From: Candidatus Levyibacteriota bacterium
GTDB lineage: Bacteria > Patescibacteriota > Microgenomatia > Levybacterales > UBA12049
Direction of reading: 5' to 3'
Length of the DNA: 14,516 nucleotides
Assembly (NCBI GenBank): GCA_016192645.1
Contig: JACPTT010000025.1
Span: forward strand, 1 to 14,516
Shown in pieces: positions 1 to 6,241 of the stretch; position 1 is the first letter of the stretch, and each line of letters begins with the position of its first letter. Below the pieces are notes generated by a model, which was not told the DNA's origin, did not search any database, and saw nothing but the letters and a program-made list of their open reading frames with translations. Made by a program: the position numbers and the translations under genes.

Positions 1-1
1 T

Positions 2-502
2 CGATATCCCAAAAAGAGTGATGTTAAGGCTATGTGGGCGTATATAAATAAGCTTTCAAAAGAGCAAACATTTATCCTTTTTCAGAGAGAGGAGATAGCC
101 TTTAAAGACGAAGAAGAGTACCTTGGAAAAATGCTTGAGAAAATAGAGAAAAAGAAAGCGGTTCAATTGCTCGTATTTTCTAATAATAAGCTGGTTGGGA
201 TTTCGGAAATAAGCATGAAAGATAAGGCAATTGCCCACGAAGGCGTGTTTGGAATTTCTGTTCTGGAAGAATATAGAGGAGAAGGGATTGGCAAAAAACT
301 TATGGAGCAAGTTTTAAAAGAGGCAAAAAAGAGTTTACCGCAGCTTAGGATTGTAACTCTTGGAGTCTTTGAAAATAATTTGTCGGCGCTTAAAATGTAT
401 GAGAAATTTAGCTTCAGGGAATTTGGTAAACTTCCCGAGGGAATACTTCACAAAGGAAAATACATAGACCACATTTACATGTATAAGAAAGTAAAAGGAT
501 AA
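2..502 (+). CDS. GNAT-family N-acetyltransferase, 5' end outside window
   Basis: Predicted acetyl-CoA-dependent N-acetyltransferase; the substrate cannot be told. The frame is open to the left edge: in-frame codons before the first internal ATG (position 32) read RYPKKSDVKA, which looks like the usual first strand and helix of a GNAT domain, so the true start lies upstream and the ATG at 32 is probably an internal methionine. Visible parts are a beta strand ending GVFGISVLEEYRGEGIGKKL, whose RGEGIGKKL segment matches the Q/RxxGxG/A acetyl-CoA pyrophosphate-binding motif A, and a later segment with N-x-x-A-x-x-x-Y-E-K-x-G/S-F (motif B; NNLSALKMYEKFSFREFG). The C-terminal strand ends at the TAA. 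GNAT assignment is firm; whether it acts on a small molecule or a protein is unknown. A small unknown gene follows after 21 nt on the same strand. Confidence 0.88.
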   Translation, partial: RYPKKSDVKAMWAYINKLSKEQTFILFQREEIAFKDEEEYLGKMLEKIEKKKAVQLLVFSNNKLVGISEISMKDKAIAHEGVFGISVLEEYRGEGIGKKLMEQVLKEAKKSLPQLRIVTLGVFENNLSALKMYEKFSFREFGKLPEGILHKGKYIDHIYMYKKVKG

Positions 503-523
503 GATTTGCGTTAAATCACCGGG

Positions 524-733
524 GTGTACGGAATGAATCAAAGTGAGAGGTTGGGCAAACCAGGCGAGCAGAGAAACCGCGGATCGCGGCTTGAGTTGTG
601 GTACGCTTTATATCAGGTTTTGATAGTTGACTTAGTTGTGGGTCGCTTAGTAGAGGCTATAGAGCGAAGAATAGGCATGGTTGAAGAAGGATTAAAAAAA
701 GAGATAACAGCAGCTACATTACCAGATGACTGA
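524..733 (+). CDS. Small hypothetical protein
   Basis: An open frame of 69 residues starting at GTG 524, or 66 residues from ATG 533; neither start has a clear Shine-Dalgarno sequence. No family recognised. The middle part (about residues 25-48, LWYALYQVLIVDLVVGRLVE) is hydrophobic and could be a short helix, followed by a charged amphipathic stretch ending in acidic residues. It follows the acetyltransferase by 21 nt and is followed at once by a degenerate copy of the GTCCACCCC-type repeat and a 16-bp perfect palindrome, so it may belong to a small accessory insertion. Coding status is plausible but not proven; a chance ORF remains possible. Confidence 0.4.
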   Translation: MYGMNQSERLGKPGEQRNRGSRLELWYALYQVLIVDLVVGRLVEAIERRIGMVEEGLKKEITAATLPDD

Positions 734-737
734 ATTC

Positions 738-767
738 TCAATGTCCTCCCCAAAGGCGCCCATTCAA
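738..767. repeat. Degenerate copy of the GTCCACCCC repeat
   Basis: A 30-nt stretch beginning TCAATGTCC and ending CCATTCAA matches 25 of 30 positions of the element at 9886-9915. The two lie about 9 kb apart, each just behind a small accessory gene or module. The better copy has internal dyad symmetry (ACCCC-A-GGGGT), so it is probably a small imperfect-palindrome repeat family. Confidence 0.6.
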
Positions 768-779
768 TAAGAGTTAATC

Positions 780-795
780 CGTTGTCTAGACAACG
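780..795. repeat. Perfect 16-bp palindrome
   Basis: CGTTGTCTAGACAACG is a perfect self-complementary sequence. It lies in the 103-bp spacer between the small ORF and the C39-like gene, about 30 bp upstream of that gene's -10 box. It could be an operator for a dimeric repressor or a member of a dispersed palindromic repeat family; one copy cannot decide. No T-run follows, so it is not an intrinsic terminator. Confidence 0.55.
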
Positions 796-824
796 AGACC
801 GAAGGCCAAACCTATAAAACAATG

Positions 825-836
825 TATAATAAATGA
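825..836 (+). promoter_or_regulatory. -10 box for apparently leaderless transcript
   Basis: A perfect TATAAT at 825-830 puts the expected transcription start at about 837, which is exactly the GTG start codon of the C39-like gene. No convincing -35 hexamer is visible at 16-18 bp. No Shine-Dalgarno site fits between the box and the GTG, so the mRNA is probably leaderless. Confidence 0.5.
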
Positions 837-1994
837 GTGAGGGTTTTTGTTGGGATTCTCGTTGGTCTTGCTTTGTACACCCTTTTCTGGCTTTATTTTT
901 TTAAGGCTTTTCCGTTCAGTTCAAAAAAACCTAATCCTTCCTCACTATCTTTTCGAACAACTTCTCAGCCTACAACAGTGCCTCAAGATAAACGTTCAGA
1001 GGTATTGTCGGTTCAAACAGAAAAGGAGGAGGAATTACCCAAAAGTTACTCAATAGATATTATTCCCCGCCAACAATCCTTTAACCTCAGCTGCGAGTTT
1101 GCCGCGGCCGCTTCTATCATTTATCATTTCACAGGTGATTCTTCGTTCTCTCCTCAAAACGAATACGAAGCGGAGAAAACGCTTATGGCAAAAGTCGGGG
1201 TTTAGCAAAATCCAAACATCGGCATTCGCATGGGAGATATTTCCTTCGGTGATTTTTCAAGTTTATTCACAAACCTCAACAAACTGTTTGGCGGGACAGA
1301 GTATTATGGCGTGCACGCTCCGCCGTTTATCGATCTTTTTGAAGAATTTTTGCTTTCGGCAAGACCAATTGGAAAAAATGGAAATGTCGCAATTGCTATA
1401 CAAAAAGCGATTTCTTCCGATCATTTGGTAATGGCTTGGATTAAGATTGGCTATGGAAAACCAATCGATGTTGCGCTTTCTTACGGTATTACAACACCTG
1501 TTATTCGCGGAGAGCATGTATTGATGATTTATGGTTATGATCAGGAGGGAGTATTTGTGATGGATCCGGGAAACGGCGGTAAAAGACATATTTTTTATCA
1601 GGATTTGATCAATTCCATGCAGGAGTTTCCCATGCCGCTTTTGGAGGTGTATCCTTCCTCAAAAGCTACAAGTTTTGAAGTGGTACCAGAATCAACAGAT
1701 AGCTTAACCGGATTACCAAGAAATAATCTTCGAATCCTGGTTCGAAATGCCAGCGGGAAAGCAGGATTAGGAAACGAGGTTGCCTCACTTTTTCGGGAAT
1801 TCGGATATAAAATAGCTGGAGTTGAAAGCAAAGAGGCCGATGAGCTGGATGTTTCGATTGAAATTAAAAAAGAAATGCATGATTACCTCTACCTTTTAAG
1901 ACGCGATTTGAATCTTTTATCATATCGTATTGCAACAAGCTCATCAGATCTTATCAAAGAAGAAGCAGATGCGATTATAACGATTGGAAGGTAA
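837..1994 (+). pseudogene. Membrane-anchored C39-like/LytR_C protein with in-frame TAG
   Basis: One reading frame broken by a TAG at 1203-1205 (codon 123); the codons on both sides are in the same frame and read as one domain (KVGV, stop, QNPNIGIRMGD). Residues 4-26 are a membrane anchor and a Ser/Thr/Pro-rich linker follows. The central domain looks like the Peptidase_C39_2 family of extracytoplasmic papain-like proteins: Cys86 in LSCEFAAA, His227 in GEHVLMIYGYD and Asp243 in VFVMDPGNGG would form the catalytic set. From about codon 295 comes a LytR/CpsA/Psr C-terminal domain (ILVRNASGKAGLGNEVA), a wall-associated module. The GTG start is set by an in-frame TGA just upstream and by the TATAAT box. 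TAG is a normal stop here (the antiporter and sigma-like genes end with it), so recoding is unlikely. Either a nonsense mutation has inactivated the gene, or the base is a sequence error. A restart at ATG 1230 would lose the anchor and the Cys. Confidence 0.8.
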
Positions 1995-2042
1995 ACGAAC
2001 CTCTTGCTTTTTTATTTTTGTGTGTGATAGGATAGGAAGACG

Positions 2043-2321
2043 ATGCGGGTATATGAGTTGGTAATGGTTTTACAATCATCTTTAAGCGAAGCGCAGCGGA
2101 AAAAACTTATTGATACGGTCAAAACTTGGCTGGGGGATGTTAAAATTGCAAAAGAAGATGAATGGGGGCAAAAGCCCCTTGCTTATCCGATCAAAAAGGA
2201 GATAGCGGGTTTCTACCTTCTTTTTAATCTTGAGACAAACAACAGCATCCCCTTGGATCTTGAGAAGAAGTTACTTACTAATGAGAATATTTTAAGGCAC
2301 TTATTAATAAGAAAAAAATAA
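2043..2321 (+). CDS. rpsF: 30S ribosomal protein S6 (bS6)
   Basis: Component of the 30S platform that binds 16S rRNA together with S18. The 92-residue sequence has the bS6 pattern: opening strand MRVYELVMVLQSSLSE, central WGQKPLAYPIKKEIAGFYLLFN (the conserved G-x-x-x-L-A-Y-x-I-x-K core) and a closing helix with NENILRHLLIRK. The length is normal. ATG 2043 is preceded by a purine-rich AGGAAG about 4 nt away. It opens the classic rpsF-ssb-rpsR order, separated from ssb by a 104-bp repeat-containing gap. Confidence 0.96.
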   Translation: MRVYELVMVLQSSLSEAQRKKLIDTVKTWLGDVKIAKEDEWGQKPLAYPIKKEIAGFYLLFNLETNNSIPLDLEKKLLTNENILRHLLIRKK

Positions 2322-2334
2322 ATTGATGATTGAG

Positions 2335-2412
2335 GCTAGAAAACTAGAAGCTGGACATTGAAGTTAGAAATTGGAAGGTAGAAAGTCTAACTTCTAGCAT
2401 CTATTTTCTAGC
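2335..2412. repeat. Nested inverted repeats in rpsF-ssb spacer
   Basis: The spacer holds two nested perfect 9-bp inverted repeats: GCTAGAAAA (2335-2343) with TTTTCTAGC (2404-2412), and GAAGTTAGA (2360-2368) with TCTAACTTC (2386-2394). Further CTAG/TAGAA units lie between, so alternative hairpins are possible. It may be a degenerate palindromic repeat; position between S6 and SSB also allows a role in mRNA folding. It is not followed by a T-run. Confidence 0.5.
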
Positions 2413-2425
2413 ATCAGAATACAAT

Positions 2426-2971
2426 ATGGCGAAAAGTTTAAACAGGGTTCAGCTGATTGGCAATTTAACTCGGGATCCGGAACTGCGCTACACGCCAAAC
2501 GGTACGGCGGTTTGTTCTTTTGGCTTAGCAACAGGCCGTAGCTGGACAACCGAGTCGGGAGAAAAGCGGGAGGAGACAGAGTTTCATAGGATTGTTTCCT
2601 GGAATAAGCTGGCTGAGCTCTGCAGTCAATTCTTGGTGAAGGGGAGAAAGGTTTATGTTGAGGGAAGGCTTCAAACAAGAAATTGGACCGGGCAAGACGG
2701 AAACCAGCGAACAACAACGGAGATAGTAATAAACGACATGATTCTTTTGGATTCAAAAAGACCGAGCGAGGAAGTTTTTAGAGGTCCGGCACAATCAGTT
2801 CCTGAGGCGGTACCCGCCTCACAAGAACAGCCAGCAGAACAACCCGAAGAGGAAAATCAAAAGAGTCAGGAAGAGAAAGAAGCAGCTTCCAGCGACAAAA
2901 AAAAGACCGCGAAAAACAGTCCGAAAGCCCAGGAGGAGGAACCGGTATCAGCGGAGGACATACCGTTTTAA
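2426..2971 (+). CDS. ssb: Single-stranded DNA-binding protein
   Basis: Binds single-stranded DNA in replication, recombination and repair and recruits partners through its C-terminal tip. Residues 1 to about 112 form the OB fold: NRVQLIGNLTRDPELRYTPNG, then TEFHRIVSWNKLAE, then GRKVYVEGRLQTRNW, all typical. Residues about 115-172 are a low-complexity Glu/Gln/Lys-rich linker, and the protein ends SAEDIPF, the conserved acidic partner-binding tip. The length of 181 is ordinary. The stop overlaps the rpsR start (TAATG), which implies translational coupling. Part of the linker (SVPEAVPAS) is encoded by a palindromic repeat at 2803-2821. Confidence 0.97.
   Translation: MAKSLNRVQLIGNLTRDPELRYTPNGTAVCSFGLATGRSWTTESGEKREETEFHRIVSWNKLAELCSQFLVKGRKVYVEGRLQTRNWTGQDGNQRTTTEIVINDMILLDSKRPSEEVFRGPAQSVPEAVPASQEQPAEQPEEENQKSQEEKEAASSDKKKTAKNSPKAQEEEPVSAEDIPF
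2803..2821. repeat. Palindrome inside the ssb linker
   Basis: TGAGGCGG and CCGCCTCA form perfect 8-bp arms around a 3-nt loop. It lies in frame in the variable linker of SSB, a place where an inserted repeat would be tolerated. It is more GC-rich than the surrounding linker codons. Confidence 0.55.
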
Positions 2972-3207
2972 TGAAAACTTTTAGGAGTAGAAAAAAAACA
3001 TTAACACCCAAAAACTGTTCTTTTTGCAAGGAAAAAAAAGAACCTTGGTTTTCCGAGGTTGAAGTGCTTAGCCGCTTCGTAACCGAGCGCGGAAAGATTA
3101 TTGGCAGAGAAAGAAGCGGGATTTGCGCAAAGCATCAAAGGCGGTTAACGCGCGCAATAAAACACGCCAGGCACCTTGCTCTTTTGCCATTTACTCCGCT
3201 CCACTAA
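2971..3207 (+). CDS. rpsR: 30S ribosomal protein S18 (bS18)
   Basis: Small-subunit protein that pairs with S6 on the 30S platform. The core is clear: the FVTERGKIIGRERSG segment and QRRLTRAIKHARHLALLPF, the conserved C-terminal helix. An N-terminal CSFC and a later CAKH give a possible Cys4/Cys3His zinc site, as in the zinc-binding type of S18. ATG 2971 shares its A with the ssb stop. In most bacteria rplI (bL9) follows; here a protease homologue starts 5 nt after the stop, in keeping with the loss of bL9 reported for many CPR groups. Confidence 0.96.
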   Translation: MKTFRSRKKTLTPKNCSFCKEKKEPWFSEVEVLSRFVTERGKIIGRERSGICAKHQRRLTRAIKHARHLALLPFTPLH

Positions 3208-3212
3208 AACTG

Positions 3213-4352
3213 ATGAGAACAAACATTTTACATTTGGCTGTAATTGCCCTAATAGCCGGTCTTATTGGCTATCAAGTTGGAGTTTCCAAGATTTCGTTTG
3301 AATGGAAACAGTATAAACCAAAAATTACTGTTGAGAGCCGCAAGCCGCCAACCTCGCTGCAGACAGTTGATTTTTCTCTTTTTTGGAGCGTTTGGGAAAA
3401 AGTAGAAAATTCATACTACGATAAGACAGTTCTTGACCCCCAAAAGCTATTAAACGGCGCAATATCGGGCATGGTGCAAAGCTTAGGAGATCCATACACG
3501 GTATTTTTACCGCCCACCCAAAATAATGACTTTAAACAAGGCTTATCTGGTCAATTTCAGGGGATTGGAGCCGAACTTGGAATTAGGGAAAAGCAGATTA
3601 TTGTGATTGCGCCGCTTGACGGCACGCCGGCGCAAAAAAGCGGGATAAAAGCCGGGGATGCAATTCTTAAAGTTGACGGAAAAGACACGACTGGCTGGAC
3701 ATTATCACAAGCAGTTGAAAAGATTCGCGGCCCAAAAGGCACAGAGGTTATTCTTACTATTCTTCGTAAAGAGGAAGAAAAACCAAAAGGTATAAAAATA
3801 GTGCGCGATACGATTACGGTAAAAAGCGTTACGGGATGGGTAAGGAATATTAAATATCAAAAAGAAAAAAGCAAATATGAGATTCTTAACGAAGGTGAAA
3901 AATGCGATGATTGTTTACAGGTGACGTATATTCGGCTTTCGCAGTTTGGGGATAGGACAAACCAAGAATGGTTAACTTTGGTAAATGATTTAGACTTGAA
4001 GATAAAAAACAATCCGCGTTTCAAAGGAGTTATTTTGGATCTTCGCAATAACCCGGGAGGATACCTTGGCGATGCCAATTTTATTGCTTCGGAGTTTATT
4101 AAAAGCGGAACAGTTGTTATTCAAGACAAAGGTAATAATGAAACTTCCTCCTTTGGCAAGGGAACCATCCAGCAGGCAGAAGATTTGGGAAACGGAGCGG
4201 GTCTTCATGTTACCATTGCCAAGTGGCTAACGCCAAACGGCACCTGGGTTCACGAAAAAGGTTTGACCCCCGATATTTCTGTTTCTTCGGACGAAAAAGA
4301 TCAAGCGCGCGATACGCAGCTTGAAAAAGCAATAGAAGAATTAGTAAAATAA
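3213..4352 (+). CDS. S41 (CtpA-like) PDZ protease homologue lacking the catalytic serine segment
   Basis: C-terminal processing protease family, normally a periplasmic/extracytoplasmic Ser-Lys protease. The frame is open back to 3123 inside rpsR, but ATG 3213 is chosen because it starts just before a membrane anchor (about residues 5-22, ILHLAVIALIAGLIGY) and lies 5 nt after the rpsR stop. Then come the N-terminal S41 helices (YDKTVLDPQKLLNGAISGM, LGDPYTVFLPP), a PDZ domain (about residues 110-190) and the core with GVILDLRNNPGGYLGDANF (from about residue 273). The usual next block, which carries the GSASASE nucleophile, is absent: VVIQDKGNNET runs straight into SSFGKGTIQ. The general-base Lys of FGKG (K316) is kept. 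About 45-55 residues appear to be missing in frame, so it should be catalytically dead unless the gap is an assembly error. HtrA follows 4 nt later. Confidence 0.88.
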   Translation: MRTNILHLAVIALIAGLIGYQVGVSKISFEWKQYKPKITVESRKPPTSLQTVDFSLFWSVWEKVENSYYDKTVLDPQKLLNGAISGMVQSLGDPYTVFLPPTQNNDFKQGLSGQFQGIGAELGIREKQIIVIAPLDGTPAQKSGIKAGDAILKVDGKDTTGWTLSQAVEKIRGPKGTEVILTILRKEEEKPKGIKIVRDTITVKSVTGWVRNIKYQKEKSKYEILNEGEKCDDCLQVTYIRLSQFGDRTNQEWLTLVNDLDLKIKNNPRFKGVILDLRNNPGGYLGDANFIASEFIKSGTVVIQDKGNNETSSFGKGTIQQAEDLGNGAGLHVTIAKWLTPNGTWVHEKGLTPDISVSSDEKDQARDTQLEKAIEELVK

Positions 4353-4356
4353 TTGT

Positions 4357-5457
4357 ATGAGAAAGCTTATTGTTTTAGTTGCTATTCTGATTCTATTTTT
4401 AGGTGTTTGGAATGTACTTGAAAAATATGCTCCTTCGGTTACCGTCCCGCAACCTCAGAAAGAGAAGGTAAAGGTAGTTTCCGAGGAATCTGTAGTGATT
4501 GATGTTGTTGAGAAGGTTTCTCCATCGGTTGTAACAGTTGGTATAGAGCAGAGATTTTTGGAAATTAACCCTTTTGATCCGTTCGATATTTTTCGAAGTC
4601 CCCGCAGAAGCGAAAAAGAACAAGACATCGGGTCTGGATTTGTAGTTTCTCAAGACGGACTTATTGTGACTAACAAGCACGTCGTTTCACAGCCGGGAAA
4701 TTATAAGGTGGTTACCTCGGATGACAAAAAATATAATGTCGAAAAAATTTTCAGAGACCCAGCCAACGATATTGCGATTTTAAGAATAAATGCAACAGGG
4801 TTAAAACCAGTTGAGATGGGCGATTCCTCAAAACTTAAGGTAGGACAGTTGGTTGTGGCTGTTGGCACCCCTCTTGGTGAATTCCGCGGCACGGTGACCA
4901 AAGGGATAATAAGCGGTTTGGGAAGGGGTATTACTGCGGGTTCGGCTTTTGAAGGATATGTTGAAAAGCTTGATGATGTAATTCAAACCGATGCGGCAAT
5001 TAATCCCGGCAATAGCGGGAGACCATTGGTTAACTCGTCTTCTCAAGTAATCGGCATTAATACGGCTATTGCTTCAGGAGCCGAGAATATTGGTTTTGCT
5101 ATCCCTATTAATATTGTCAAAGAGGCTTTAGATAATTTTCAAAAGACCGGCGGTTTTGCCAGGCCTTATCTTGGAGTGGCTTATCGAATGATCAGTCGCC
5201 AGCTTGCAATTCTTAATGAGCTGCCAGAAGGTGCCTATGTTCAGCGGGTGGTTGAAGATTCAGCTGCGGATAAGGCCGGAGTTAAAGAAGAGGATATTAT
5301 TATTAAAATTGACGGGCAAAAGGTCCAGGAGGAAAAAGGAGGACTGGCCGCTGTGATTTCAAAAAAGAAAGTGGGAGATACTATAGCTTTGGAAGTCTGG
5401 AGAAGCGGAAAAACAATTGAACTAAAAGCCAAGCTTGAGTCCGCCCCAAACCAGTAA
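4357..5457 (+). CDS. htrA: HtrA/DegP-type trypsin-like serine protease with one PDZ domain
   Basis: Extracytoplasmic quality-control protease. Residues 3-20 form a signal anchor, then a linker, then an S1C protease domain with the full triad: His108 in VTNKHVV, Asp138 in DPANDIAIL and Ser220 in NPGNSGRP. The oxyanion-loop motif is normally GNSGGP; here residue 222 is Arg, one transition (GGA to AGA) away, which may affect activity. One PDZ domain follows (about residues 270-355; PYLGV, GAYVQRVVEDSAADKAGV, EDIIIKIDGQ). The 366-residue length fits one-PDZ family members. It starts 4 nt after the S41 homologue and is probably cotranscribed with it. A diverged second copy of an htrA 3' end lies 2 kb downstream, beyond an accessory module. 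Confidence 0.95.
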   Translation: MRKLIVLVAILILFLGVWNVLEKYAPSVTVPQPQKEKVKVVSEESVVIDVVEKVSPSVVTVGIEQRFLEINPFDPFDIFRSPRRSEKEQDIGSGFVVSQDGLIVTNKHVVSQPGNYKVVTSDDKKYNVEKIFRDPANDIAILRINATGLKPVEMGDSSKLKVGQLVVAVGTPLGEFRGTVTKGIISGLGRGITAGSAFEGYVEKLDDVIQTDAAINPGNSGRPLVNSSSQVIGINTAIASGAENIGFAIPINIVKEALDNFQKTGGFARPYLGVAYRMISRQLAILNELPEGAYVQRVVEDSAADKAGVKEEDIIIKIDGQKVQEEKGGLAAVISKKKVGDTIALEVWRSGKTIELKAKLESAPNQ

Positions 5458-5486
5458 GTCACGGGTTAAAACTTCGTACTCTCTTT

Positions 5487-5600
5487 TTATAATCTTGCAG
5501 GGTCATAATAGTTTGTTTCATTGCAATCTTCTTTTATATAGTTATTTACAGCCTTTACATAAGGCATTTGCTTCTGTTTTAGAATCTTGTTTGTTTTCAT
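5487..5600 (-). CDS. Possible tiny protein of 37 residues
   Basis: A short minus-strand frame, lysine-rich at its start (MKTNKILKQKQ), in the 205-bp gap between htrA and the metallopeptidase gene. No family recognised. Support comes mainly from a fair promoter directly upstream (TTGTTA, 17 bp, TAGAAT), which would start transcription about 5 nt before the ATG. No Shine-Dalgarno site. It could equally be a chance ORF or a remnant of an inserted segment. Confidence 0.25.
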   Translation of the reverse strand: MKTNKILKQKQMPYVKAVNNYIKEDCNETNYYDPARL

Positions 5601-5611
5601 GAAATACTGGT

Positions 5612-5640
5612 ATTCTACACAAATAACGGCTTAATAACAA
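5612..5640 (-). promoter_or_regulatory. Putative minus-strand promoter
   Basis: TTGTTA (5635-5640) and TAGAAT (5612-5617) on the minus strand, 17 bp apart, give 4/6 and 5/6 matches to the sigma-70 consensus. Expected start near 5605, just before the ATG of the tiny ORF. The divergent gene's TATAAT lies 33 bp away on the other strand. Confidence 0.3.
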
Positions 5641-5649
5641 CAATTATGT

Positions 5650-5662
5650 TATAATTGAGTTT
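5650..5662 (+). promoter_or_regulatory. -10 box for apparently leaderless metallopeptidase gene
   Basis: A perfect TATAAT at 5650-5655 lies 7 nt before the GTG at 5663, putting the transcription start within about 1 nt of the start codon. No SD sequence is present and no good -35 box is seen. This repeats the geometry found before the C39-like gene. Confidence 0.5.
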
Positions 5663-6238
5663 GTGAAACTAGTTATTTCTGCGCATTTTGATCTTGCTCG
5701 TCCAGTAATGTCAATAAATATGGATGATAAAAATCTATTAGGTTTAGTTGATAATTTTGCTGGTGTATTTGTAGCCTATCAGGCCAGTAGAAAAACTGGA
5801 ATACCTGTATATTTTACAAACTATGAAGAATTGGAATTTGATGGAGCACAAGAAGTGGCAAAATCACTAAACAAAGATACTCTTGTGATTGTTGTCGATA
5901 CAACTATGGATGCAAAAGATAAAGCTACATATATAGGAAATGTCTATGGTTTTTCTACAGCTAAATTGAAGAAATTATTTTCGGACAGAGTATTCTTTAA
6001 AGACGGTATGTTTGAAGAGACTGAAGACGAAACGATAATTTATGGGGGAAAATATGGCTTGAAAACATTCTACTTTGGTGTTCCTATACCAAATCCCTAT
6101 GCGGGGATTAAGAATCCATTTCCAAAACCAGATGCGTATCATATAACAGATAATAAAATTTCTCTTAAAACAATTGATAAAGCAACCACAATACTTGTAG
6201 AGTTAATTGATTGGTTATCTAAAAATAACCTTAAGTAA
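5663..6238 (+). CDS. Predicted di-metal peptidase of the M28/M42/M20 type
   Basis: The ordered motifs of the co-catalytic zinc peptidase clan (MH) can be picked out: His8-x-Asp10 (SAHFDLARP), Asp30 in GLVDNFAGV (bridging metal ligand), Glu55-Glu56 in NYEELEFDGA (general base and metal ligand), Asp79 in VVVDTTMD and His160 in DAYHITDNK (last metal ligand). The following helix, KTIDKATTILVELIDWL, is also usual for M28/M42. It is very compact (191 residues) and lacks both a signal peptide and the extra domain of M42 or M20 members, so it would act in the cytoplasm as an aminopeptidase or amidohydrolase of unknown substrate. GTG start fits the leaderless promoter. Base composition is more AT-rich than the flanking core genes. 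It converges on the ATP-grasp gene (3-nt gap); the pair forms the cargo of the module behind htrA. Family call moderate, function inferred. Confidence 0.6.
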   Translation: MKLVISAHFDLARPVMSINMDDKNLLGLVDNFAGVFVAYQASRKTGIPVYFTNYEELEFDGAQEVAKSLNKDTLVIVVDTTMDAKDKATYIGNVYGFSTAKLKKLFSDRVFFKDGMFEETEDETIIYGGKYGLKTFYFGVPIPNPYAGIKNPFPKPDAYHITDNKISLKTIDKATTILVELIDWLSKNNLK

Positions 6239-6241
6239 AAT

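Noticed and set aside
32..34. ATG 32 as the real start of the acetyltransferase
   Set aside because: The ten in-frame codons before it look like conserved GNAT sequence and the frame is open to the window edge.
1203..1205. TAG recoded as an amino acid (alternative code or pyrrolysine)
   Set aside because: TAG ends the antiporter and sigma-like genes normally, an RF1 gene is present, and known CPR recoding concerns TGA, not TAG.
3123..3212. Thirty-codon N-terminal extension of the S41 homologue
   Set aside because: It overlaps the S18 gene in another frame, and ATG 3213 directly precedes the membrane anchor and fits the coupling distance to rpsR.
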